Source of the DNA: Apostichopus japonicus
Lineage: Eukaryota; Echinodermata; Holothuroidea; Aspidochirotida; Stichopodidae
NCBI RefSeq assembly: GCF_037975245.1
Contig: NC_092562.1
Span: forward strand, 7,043,501 to 7,107,500
Length of the DNA stretch: 64,000 nucleotides
Reading direction: 5' to 3'
Part shown: piece by piece, positions 33,330-45,400 of the stretch
Numbering within the stretch: position 1 is the first letter of the stretch
Layout of the letters: every line of letters begins with the position of its first letter
Made by a program: the position numbers and the translations under genes
Notes under the pieces: generated by a model
What the model saw: only the letters and a program-made list of their open reading frames with translations
Told to the model about the DNA's origin: nothing
Database searches by the model: none

Positions 33330-34050
33330 GGGTGAGGAATCCACAGCAAATAGTGTCGTCGACGGTGTTGCCAGAAGAAATTACAGCAACATTTGGGAGG
33401 CACAGAACGAGGGTAATGCAAACTGACGTCATATCTGCCAGTGCCAGGGCGAAGCCATATGTGGGGTCCACAGGTCTGCCATGGGATCCCTGAAAGAGGC
33501 TTCACCCCTGAACTTTTGTGGTCGTCATCATTTCCAGAACCTCTATCAGCTTCAAATCACCAGAAATTAGGAAGTAGAGACGTAATAAATATCATTTGGG
33601 TAGGAAGCGGGCATCACCATGGAACATTCTGGGGGACACTTGGCTACACCCCCCTCCCCCACCCTGGCAATGCTACAACTTTCTTTCATGTTAGTTCTCA
33701 AAATATACATGTCTGAAGACTGCTATTTGTACTTGGTTGGGAGATAAGTGGTTGTTACCTTCCATATATATATGATAAGGAAGACTGGGTTTGTATTATA
33801 TATTATTCTCCTTCCAAGCACCACCAGCCATCTATACACTTACCACATATTAGTTGCTGCAGCACCTCCCCAATCACATATTGTCATGCACCAATGTTAG
33901 TAATTTCTTAGCCTAACCACTCTGTCTCACTGAATGGCAGCACTTACACTAATATTTATTACTTATTTTGGAGACATGGGATTGATGAATACTTGTTTAG
34001 AAGCTGCTAAGATATATGAGTCAATACTTTACAGGAAATGCAGTACACAC
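33330..34050. other. Intergenic, no gene supported
   Basis: A moderately GC-rich patch (33320-33700) has overlapping short ORFs on both strands but no family resemblance. The rest is AT-rich with a short TATATATA run near 33765. Confidence 0.45.
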
Positions 34051-36262
34051 ACCATACAATAAACTTGTTTATTATTTCCTTTTACACATTCACCATAATG
34101 CTGCTGATAACATTATATACATATTCAATTAAATGAAAAGAAACAAAACAACATGAAATCCACAACTTCGAGGCAAGATAGAACACCAGCATTTAACATT
34201 TCATATCCATTGCCTGCAAGGCTGCATAGCATAAGCTACAATAGGTAACTGGTCTTAATTTTGACTTCTAAGCTAAGTGCATTTTGGGAAGTAATAATCA
34301 GGTTTGTTACAAGAGGGACACTTCTATGTATTTTGTAATATGCAAAGTAGTTCAATCAGTAATAACTGTCAACGATACCTTGGGCTAAGAGAGTCTATAT
34401 ATAATGGAACTGAAAAATTATTGATCATTCTGTTCGATTTTGTTGTTGTCAAGGTTGATGTTTACTTCACATTGCAATTAAACAATATGAGGGAAACCCT
34501 TCACACTGAACTTGGTACTGGTACCAAAACAAGACACAAATCATGATTTGCATGATTACCAATGGAAAGCCAAATTCCAAATCAAACCTTTACCCCTATC
34601 CAATCACAAGACTATAGTTAAGCAGATACATAATGGGGAAATATGTTAAAATACCAATGTATAACATACCAGCAATTTGTGGAAGCCCTCACAGAGCAGC
34701 TGCAGTTAAATTGCACATTTCTTAATTTCATCATAACGGTTTAAACAGAGATGTGGATAGACTAAACACAGATAGATTGAAATATGATAGCCTTTCACTG
34801 TACTATTGTGAAACCAGCTAGTACAGTTCCCACAAGACTGACTAATCAACTTTCAAATTACCCTGCAAGTTTCAGAGTCACAATTGAAGTATGCTTCTTT
34901 CATTGTTCCCAAATGTCCAAATGCAAGTTAGATTCAACACTGAGTATAAGAGAGCACTGAAGCAATTTAAAAAATGTTGAAAGGTATCCCAATTTCATGG
35001 AATGAATTAAATGCTGATCTACCTCTGGTCTTCCGGTTTCACCATTCTTTGCTTTCCCTATCTCTTCAACTACTGTAGCTTACATTACACATCTCAAATC
35101 ACTTTTTTTCTTTTTCAATCTGCAATGGGGAAAATAAAAAACCTCCACCAAGAGAGGATAATTTGAATTGCATGCATATAATCTCCTCATAGAAGGCAAC
35201 AATATACAACTGGGAGATGAAGAAAAGCATCAAGCCAACGATGGTCTTAGTTTTACACAAATAATCTGCACTTGACAATGTAACACTACACTGTGTCCTG
35301 TACAAATGTCAATGCTGGCATGTATCAACAATTAAACCTTTCTAGCTAACCAAGACCCTTTACAGTCCAGGTTTAAGCTGTGCTATTGCATAGATGTAGC
35401 ATATGCATGTTTCAGTCTGCCATAACAAACAAATCTATTTTGTTTATCCAACAGGATATGTTTGTCCTTGCACTTATGTTGGTTAGAATTCTATCTCAAG
35501 GTGCTTCATATCAAACATGAAGAGGTCTCCATGTTTTGACAGAGCAATACATGTTTCCAGTTTACAGCATTTAATATAGACAGCTGTTTGTAAGTTAGCA
35601 ACTCGTTAACCTCACCGTAATCACAAATATGTAATAGCTTCTTTGATAAACTCTGATGTCATTAACTATGTAGAATACATTCCAGCCAATTAACACTTGG
35701 AGCATAAAATATATTACTCAATATAAACATATTTAGGTTTTACTGTGAATTGAAGACATGAATAACTGTGAAGCAAGAAGAGATAAATAACCAAATGTAA
35801 GTTCATATTTGCATCATAAATTTCTTGCAGTTCTTGTTAAATCTTTGATAAAATGTGATAGATATCACTTTTCTCTAAGTTTTCATATGTTGTCTTAGTT
35901 TTCTGTATTTGGAATGAGACTATAACAAGTTGAGTGGCACACAGCTGTTGCAGTCTTACTGATGGAACAAATTCTGCATTCAGTATCTGGTAGGATTGAC
36001 ACAGAGAAGTCTCACATATCAATTGTGCGTATCATATCCTGTGATAAAACTAGCCTTTCTTTTCAATAAGTTTCTTAAATTTTATCACTAGACTTTACAA
36101 AAAACTGTCAAATCAGTTAATGCTGCATGGTTTCATTCTTGGACATACACAACGTGTTTACATCTGAGATTGGATTTCAGTCCAAAATCTGCTGCCTCAT
36201 TTATATTGGTTGACCAGTATATATGCTGCTATGATTGGCTCTTTCTGGAATGGATCCAATTT
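34050..36262 (-). other. Probable MFSD14 3' UTR
   Basis: This stretch is unique-looking, AT-rich and free of the dispersed repeats that crowd its surroundings, which fits a retained UTR. Its extent is inferred from the poly(A) signal at 34068-34073. Confidence 0.4.
34068..34073 (-). terminator. Candidate poly(A) signal of MFSD14
   Basis: TTTATT on the plus strand is AATAAA on the minus strand, about 2.2 kb past the MFSD14 stop. Human MFSD14A also has a long 3' UTR, but other sites are possible. Confidence 0.35.
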
Positions 36263-36493
36263 CTATGGATTCTCTATATCTTCTGGATGGGACTGTTGGC
36301 TGGATTCTTGTAAAAGGGGTACAACCAAATCAGATCCTGGAGGTAGCGGTTGTAATTGGAAAGAACGGGGAGCGGTCAATTGCTTAGGTAAGTCACGCTC
36401 ATCGTCTCTTGGTAAAAAGAACATGACCAGCTGGGACAAAAGAACTAGCACCGAACCAAAGACAAATGGAGGGCCAGCCATAATAATGTCATC
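36263..36493 (-). CDS. MFSD14A: MFSD14 coding exon 11 (terminal)
   Basis: Last helix (GPPFVFGSVLVLLSQLVMFF) and the tail to TAG at 36263-36265. The acceptor reads TTCTCAGCAG|GATGAC, two AGs three bases apart, so a one-residue (Gln) insertion isoform starting at 36496 is possible. Confidence 0.95.
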   Translation of the reverse strand, partial: DDIIMAGPPFVFGSVLVLLSQLVMFFLPRDDERDLPKQLTAPRSFQLQPLPPGSDLVVPLLQESSQQSHPEDIENP

Positions 36494-39400
36494 CTGCTGA
36501 GAAAAAGACATTTAAACCTGTCAGATGTAGACAATAAAGTAGATTTTATCTTTTAAAGAACTACATTGATAGTGGAAACCAGTGTCCCTGGGAGATGATC
36601 ATTTTTGGCAATAGCTTATACTCATCATCTACATAAAGCAGATAATGTTACTGTTCAAAATATAGAAATATTCAAGCTGAGCAGAGAAAGTGTTTTCTTG
36701 CCACAACATATTCTAAGAGAGCATCTATTATAGCATGCACAAAAACAAATTCAAGTTTTGACCCATTGTTGACAGCAATTGTTCTGGTATCAATGTACCT
36801 TTGCCAAGGAATCAATTCTGCAACATTCGTATTGCTAACATATGGTGGTACCATACTTCCAAAAGGAAGGGGTAAGGTACATGAAAACAAAAATTTGTAT
36901 TTACCTTTATACAAACTATTAACAAATTTAAAAAGCAGCAATACTGCACTGCGATGAAAAATATACTGATTGATATCATTGGGTTTGTATAAATCAAGCT
37001 GAAGGTTAATATGGTGGTGTATCTTCAATAGCAGAAGAAATTGGGAAGGTTGACTAACAGGATGATCCTCGCCACAAATAATGATATCTTACAAATAATT
37101 AGCTACAGTTAGTTTTACACAGAGCAGGATGGATATGTAGTATTTTCAATTACTATTTAATCCCTGTAAACCTTAAATTTATCTAACAAATTCCAAAATT
37201 TAATTAATCACTACAAAATCTTCAGTAACATTCAAGGTGCTTTAATATGGCCTGGAACTATCGCTAATACAAAACAGCTGAAGTTTTTGTAAGACATTTT
37301 GCAGATTTTTAGCTGGACCAAATTAGTTGCCCATTGAGATTGATGTATATAAAATGGATTTTCATTTGTTTTGTTTTCAATAAAATGGTAGACCCCTAAT
37401 GGTTAGTTTGGGTTAATCAGTTGCCATTACACAATACTTCAAAGGCAGCACTACAGAAGACTGGATTTCTTACCTTTCCATATGGCACTCTAGGTTTATC
37501 TTCACCTGTGTTTGTATCCACATTGTCCAGGTCTAGGTCAAAAAAATAGAATATGAAGCCATAGAGGGCTGGTCCAAGCCCATTGCACAGACTCCGTATA
37601 CCTGTAATCATACCCTGCAATACACCTACAAAGAGAAAGAGGTATCAAGCTCAATATTTGCCAGGATTAATTCACACATTGTAAAAATTCCATTACACAA
37701 GTAAAATTCATTAACCTGAGCAGAGAAGGGCTGACTTTTACATTAGAATACAATGTATTTAACTTTTTGTAGCCATCTATCTTGTCACAATTGACACACA
37801 ATCTACTTCACAATGCAGAGACTCATAACCATTTTATTTCACATAACTTCTTAGCAGGACCATTTATATCAGCCCCTTTTATTAATAAAATGTTCAGTTC
37901 AGCTTACCTTGTTTATCAGGAGGTGCGTTACGTGAGACCAAAGCACTGATAGCAGGGTAATTGATGCTACTGATAGCTACTAAGATTCCAGCTGCCCACA
38001 TCATCCATGGCTGAGTACCAAATCCATACCACATTTGCTCCAGCATCTCACATGTTAAACCTACCATGATGGTGTGCTTATGTCCAAAGTTTTGCGTCAA
38101 TACTCCAAGAATTGTGGTCTGAAAACAAATATGTTGACTGCATTGATAGAATTTTACTACTACTTAGTACATGTTAATCCCAGTACTCAATTACTAACAA
38201 AAACAGATGTATTTCCACTTCAGAATACATAATATTATATCAAATATAGTGTATCAACATTTCACTATTCAGACTTAATGGGTATCTTTTGTGAGTAAGG
38301 GTATATTTCCATGTGCTGTATGGATAAGATATATACAAGCACAAATTTTCTGAAAAGTTTGTAAACATCCTGCTAAACCTTGAGGAATTTCAAAGAGCAA
38401 CCAGAATGCAAAAATGCATTGTGGTTTGGATGATGTAACATGAGCATATTTCTTCATGAATGTGACGTAATGTATAGTGAGGGTGTACATGTTTACAAGG
38501 TTTTCACAATTTGACCCCTGGTGCCCCTAACTGACCTTTGACCTCCACCAAAAACATTAGGCTTCTTGTAATCAATGTGGTGCTTCTACACACTAAATAT
38601 GAAATTGATCTGACCTTCCCTTCTTGAGATATCGTGTTTACAAGCTGGGCATCACAAATTCACCAACACACATGTATACACACACATGCCATCATGAATG
38701 CGAAGGTTACAATTATCATCAAAACCAAAAAAGGTACTATCTTTCTATCACAATGAGAGTGATAGATGGACAGGTCACAAAAAGATACAGTAGGAGTGTG
38801 GATTGAATAATTCAGTCTGATTCTGTTCCATATTTCTTGTATGCTGATGCAAATTTGCCATTGATTCAGTCATATGTATTTGATACCAGAAAACATATTC
38901 ATGTTAATATTCATGAACTTGCACACCATCAAAATGAAGAGGATTATCTATTAACTAATGTGGCAACATAGAAAAGAAGGTACCAGGAATCAGTTATTGT
39001 GTTTACAAAGTCTATTAAGTGACAAAGTGTTAAACAGTTCCATGTATAACTATGAATGGGGTCAAATGTATCATGTATCTATATACTTACATCGTATAAA
39101 TCCAAGTACATGTACAATGCTAATTTCAGAGATATCTGATTAAGAATTTTATGTTCACTGATTAATATTCATGATATGCACATAAAAAACAACACAGTTG
39201 ATTGTATGAATGTAGTGGGACAAACCTAATATGCCAAGGATGGAAACCAACTTGTGCCTCTTGAGATATGTTTATAAGATTGACGTCACATACAAACACA
39301 CACACCAGCACATCTTAAACCAAATAGAAATAATGGAGATCATACCTGAGCAAAGACTGATAATATTCCAACAAAGGCAATGTAAGCAGGGACCTCTGGA

Positions 39401-42400
39401 GTACTGAAATTACCAACCTGAAAGGCAAGAAATTACCATCAAAGGTAAATTATTGAACAACTTGATAGGAGCAAAGACTAGAACTCCCACCATGCTATCA
39501 AATTCAGTTAATCTTTGTTACAAAAAGCAGGAGAGAGTAGGCATCCTCTTGAATTTTGGAGCATTACCTAATATAGCATCTTTCTTCCATTATGCTGTGA
39601 TATAATGTGCTCAACTGGGAGACTGCTTGAATGCAATTATTCATTTTAAGTAAGTGGAAGTTTAAAGTAATAACCAATCATGGCTACACATTGCACCATG
39701 TGTTCAGTGAGGATGAGATTATTGGACACGATCACTGATCACAACACTCATTAAGAATGAAATTTACAAGTACTTAATCTACAGTGAAGATTAACATCTT
39801 CCCTCAAAGACTACTAATTGAAATGAGGCCATCTACATTTTTATTGAAACAAAAGTAATTAAAATACATACCATTTTTAAGTACAAAAACATGCAAGAAT
39901 ACTGTCCTGCTTCTGGTAAGTATGACAAAAAGACTGCAACACATAGCATCAGGACTGTGTAGTCTTGACCAACTTTTCTTAACGTCTACAAAAGGGAAGA
40001 CAAACATGGCAGCTGTTTCACCATTAAGATGATAGACTTACATGTGTATGTTATGACATCAGAGGAAATATTACATCAGCAACCACTAAGAATGTAAACT
40101 AGCAAAATCAAGGAACTGTTCAAAATCATTTAGGGTCGAAAGAAGTGAAAAGTACACTCTGAAGGAACCAGAAATCCAGTTAGCTTTGTGATAACTTGCC
40201 ATACAATTTCCTCACAATTTAAAATAACTATCTGACTAATGTAGAGCAAGCTATGTGATATATAGACACATTTTACCAATTTTGAGCTAGCAATCCCTTT
40301 AATAATTGTTGAGAGTTACATGACATTGTTTATACACTGTGCAATATTTTTGAAAAATTGGCCTATTTTTTTCACCATTTGAGATAACCTGTTCACCCAT
40401 GGAGTCAGTTTGTGCCCAATTGAGATTACCTGTTGACCCCCTTGAGACTCAGAGGGGGGGGGGGACTGATAGGAGGTTTAAGTGCACATTTAAAGCAAGA
40501 CTATCAACTCTGAAGCAGATTTAATTCCATGTTTCGTTGAAGGCCTATAGAGCCCCTTTACAGAACTAAACTGAACTGAATTGACCAAACTATGTTCACC
40601 AAAAGAATATTCATAGCACTGGGGAATTCACAAATTGTAGTATTAAATTTGCAGTTATCATGTTTAAAAGTTTTCAGACTTTGATGCCTGTTAACCTCAT
40701 GTGACCATTGACCTCTACCACCAATTTCAATAGAATTCTTGCACTCACCAAGCTGGATCTACATACTAACTATTAAGTTCAAGGAAGATATACTTCTTGT
40801 GTTATCATGTATACAAAATTTTCAGACTTTCACTTAAATGTTGAATGCAAATGAGCTTTGGCATCAACCAATTTCTATAGTTCTTGTTCTCAACAATCTG
40901 AATCTACACAGTTTGTATGAAGTTCAACAAAGATGTGCTTTTTGAGTTTTCGTGTTCACTAAGTTTATAGACTTTGACCTCTGTTGACCCAAAATGATCA
41001 TTGAACTTCACAGAAAACAATAGGCTTCTTGTACTCAATAAGACCTATCCACACACCAAGTATGAAGTTAATCCAACCATTAACTTTTTGAGTTACTGTG
41101 TTTACAAGCAAGTGTCACATACATAAACACACACACACGCCCTCACCATCGCATAGATTGCTTTTGCCTCCGGCAAGGAATCAAACATTGGCTGAGTGAT
41201 GTCTTTCCCTCAGTTTCTATGATTCATCAATGAGAGTTAAGTCCATAAAGTATGTTCCTGCATAAAAAGAATCCTTTACAGACAAAACTTTACAAGGTTG
41301 GATTCCTTGTGTGGCAAACAGATGATTGACAGTCCCCTTCAGAGATCTACAGGGAATGATGTTGGATTCAAATATTTTGTATCAGTTTAAAAGGCTTTGA
41401 ACATTGGCTCCAATGAACTACTATGGTTCCTGTCTTCATAGATTGTTATACACCATTGCACTTGGAACAGCAATATTGCACAGTTTGCAAAGCATGTATT
41501 ACTCACATTAAACGGGTCGGCTTGTTCCCAAGATATTGCAGCACCCCATGAAACTGGCCGCACCTTCTCTGGTAAAGATTCAGGAACAGCCACTAAAACG
41601 AACAGAACATCACACAGAGCAACTGCTGTGGCTAGAAATATCACAAAGCTGTCACCATATATACCTCCAAGGTAGGCACCCAGGGCTGGACTTGTAATTA
41701 AACTAGCTGCAAATGTGGCAGAAACCTTGAAGAAAAACCAAAAAACATTGAATGATGTGCATAAAGTTTGACATTAGGTAGAATTTTAGTCTTGATTTGG
41801 TATAGGCCAACGAATATTTGAATGCTAGTAATAATTCTACATCTTTCCTGGTTTTCAAGGGATTCACCTCCAAAATATGCTAAATCTTTCTTCCTCCTTC
41901 AAGAATAAATTGATGAAGGCCTCAGCTTCTCGGTGCAGGTCTCAATATTAATGCATTGTGTTATATATTCTATTAACTTAACCAAAACATATTATTTTAA
42001 CTTCATATAAACAAACACAACACCTGGATGGATAACAATCAACATCATTCTTTGCTTGACAACTTTGTACTTTGTAAACATGTCAATTGAGGCCACAAAG
42101 GTCTTGTTTTTTCATTGATTTTGTGTTGCACCTGAGGAACTGACCCAATGGTCTGTGTATGAGCCCACATACTCTAGTCACTTTATCAACCTCAGCTATT
42201 TCAAGATTTTTTATCAAATATTGAAAGTGTTATAGAAATACAACCTGAACAGAAAGCAGTGGTATTTAACGGTCTACAACATATCAAAATTAATTTGTGG
42301 CTTCAAGTCATCCCCTAATATGAAGACACAGACAAGGTCATTTCAGCGCATCAAAGTCATCTCAGCTTTTACTGTTGCATGGAGGTGACAGTGGTCTGAT

Positions 42401-45400
42401 CTGGACAGAATTAGTGTGACACTTTCTTAAGGATGAATATCTGTTTTTTCTCTCATCTGTTAAGTTTGAAAAGTGTGTTTTCTCAGTGACAGTGATCCTG
42501 CATGTCTATTTAAACCTTTCCAAAAGCTTTCAAACCTGATTTTCCTTCACCCATTGTTGATTCCCCTCAGCATCTAGGTAAAAATGTGACAGGTTTGTCT
42601 TATTTTTGTGCCTTTGACTGTTTGGGTTAAAGTATACATCTCCCAAATACTCCACCTTACCAGTTCTAAACATTCTTGTACAAGTTAACCCTAAAATGTT
42701 TTTAAAGTGATTAACCAACATGTAAATTGCTTCAAATTTCTAAATACCAGAAAACGAAAACATTTAGTGGTTCCAATGCCAAACTATTCATAGAGTGGTA
42801 GGCCATACATGTTAATATTCATGAACTTGTGCAGACCAAAATGAAGAGGTATCGATTGACTAATGTGGAAACATAGAAAGGAAGGTACCATGAATCAGTT
42901 ATCATGTTAACAAAGTCTATTTAGAGACATAGTCTAACAACAGCCAAACAGGCACTATGGTTCCTTGCTAAATGGAATATTAAAGTTTTTTATATCATCA
43001 CCCAATATCATATTGGGTGCCCAATATTTATGACCACATAGAAAAGCTATTAAGCAACAACTGTATTCCAAGTTGTAATACAGTCCCTCCACTGTTAATC
43101 CCTCCACTGTTTATCTTTTACCTCTCCTCTTCCCCTGTTGCTTTCTTCTCTCCATCCCTTGTCTACTAATCCCCTTACATGTATCTCATTGTGTTCACCG
43201 TGCTCATTAACCTGTCTGTAACTCTGTATTCTGTGTGTGTTTTTGTCCCTTCTGTTACTGTTACTTGTCATTCAGCCTTTGAAGAAGATCCTGCTAGGAT
43301 TGAAACGTCAGGCCAGCTTACTTACACATTCTCTTATACAGGCTCTCTAGTGGATAAGCAGTTTGCTAACAGTTTTATTTTATTTCAAGTTGGATATAAT
43401 ATGATTAATGATTGTGGAGTTATTGCAATTTTAAAATTTTGGTCCTTCCCAAAGCAGTTGGGCCCAATAAATTTTGAGCATAAATGGTCCAACAAATATT
43501 TGGCACAAACAAAGTGGCTCGAAAATATATTTGCCCCAATAATTGAACTCCAAAAAATGTGGGTCAAAATGGTCCCAAATATATTGAACCCAAAGAATGT
43601 GTAACAAAATGCATTTTGAGGTGGAAAAAAAAAATTGGGCTCACCCATCCCAAAAATGGACCTGGACTTTGTTTGGGTCCAGATGCCCTACTTGTAACTC
43701 TATTAACCATCACTGTATACCAAGTTAGGCTATAATCCGACTAAAGGTTGCAAAAATATTGCAATGTTAAGGAAATGTGGGCCCAAATGGTCCCCAAACA
43801 TACTGGGCCCACAAATTTGAGCCAAAAGAATGTGTCCCAAAGGGCATTTGAGGTGGAAACTAGAGCAGCAATGCTGCAGTGGCTCAACCCATCATCTGTG
43901 AAAGGAAAACCAATTCAGTGGAGGCCATGTGTCTAAAGTAAAGTGTTATATGTACATGCACTGTTTAATTAACTAAACTATGCATACAACTCCATGGCCA
44001 ATGTGGTAAAACAATGGTAGCTCAAGAACACTAGGGAATCAGGTTTCACTGACTAGCAAATTCTGCCATGAAATCATTCTAGAAAATGATTTATGTCACC
44101 TCATCAAGCTTAGACTACATCCCTGCTTAGACTGAGATAAACTAGCATCAAATATTAATTGAGGGTAAGGGATGATTCACCTTCAAAATGCATTTGAGGT
44201 GGAAATAAACTTTGGACAAACCCAGCCCAAATATTAGCCCAGAATTTTTTGGGTCCAAAATGGTCCCAAAAAAATGAAGCATATATTTACCAGCTATTAA
44301 CCAACAACTGTATAGGAAGTTTGGTTACAATCGGACTTAAGGTTGCAGTTGAAGATTTTTACGTTTGACCCCATAACCTCATATTCATAACGTCCAAGCC
44401 AAAAACATTAGGGAACATCTTCTCACTAAAATGCATCTACATAGAAAGTATGACAAATATCCATTACTTCGTTGTTGAGTTATTTCGGACCCAAGCAAGT
44501 GTCACAGTTGCACATTCACATACACACGTCAACTTGACTACTGCATCTATAGGTTCCTTTGCTCCAGCAAGGAACCAAAACAGATACATGTATGAATTTT
44601 AATGATCTCATTAGCATGTATCTGTATACTTACATTGTATTGTGAAAGTACAGACATGTATCAAGGTAATTAGACATACTACATCCATATAGATATCTGA
44701 TTAAGAATTTTATGTTTACTGATTAAATTCATGATATGCAGACAAAACACACAGTTGATTGTGTGAATGTAGTGTGACATTATATAATATGCCAAGGATC
44801 ACACCATGGAACATTTGGTTCTTGTCTTGTGTTTAAAAACCATATCTTGTAATTTGAGAATAATAATGACATAAAGTTGGAGACAACATGAAAGTGTGCT
44901 TATTATCAATGATAATTATATTGATGTGGTAGAAGTTATTGTTGCAAAGAACATGTACTTACTATGTAGTTACATCACCATACCAAGTATATCTTAAATT
45001 GGACATATGGTTGAAGAGATTGACATATTAATCATTTTCAGCCCACTCATTAATATTCAAGAGACGAGAATGAAGACCCAATAGGGCACATCTACTCATC
45101 ATGGGGCATCCATCTATCATAGTATCACATTGATTCAACTTGTGGTTGTTGAGATATCATGTTTACAAGCTGGCTTTTGACAATTTCCCATTAAGCCCCA
45201 CTCACCATAAATATGAATAAGGTAAAATGTACTTATGTAGTTACATCACTATAACACCTATAAACTAAATCAGACATATAGCTGCAGAGATATTGACATC
45301 GTAAAATTTCATGTTTAGCCCCCCCCCCCCACTCATTAATATTCTTGAGATGGGAAATACAAACATAAGGGCACATGTACACATCATGGGACATCTACTT

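Noticed and set aside
33238-33716. Overlapping ORFs of 77-91 codons
   Set aside because: Present on both strands, with no motif or splice support. Part overlaps a dispersed repeat.
43179-43604. 141-codon ORF with a hydrophobic start
   Set aside because: It runs through the retroelement-tail repeat within an MFSD14 intron and resembles nothing known.
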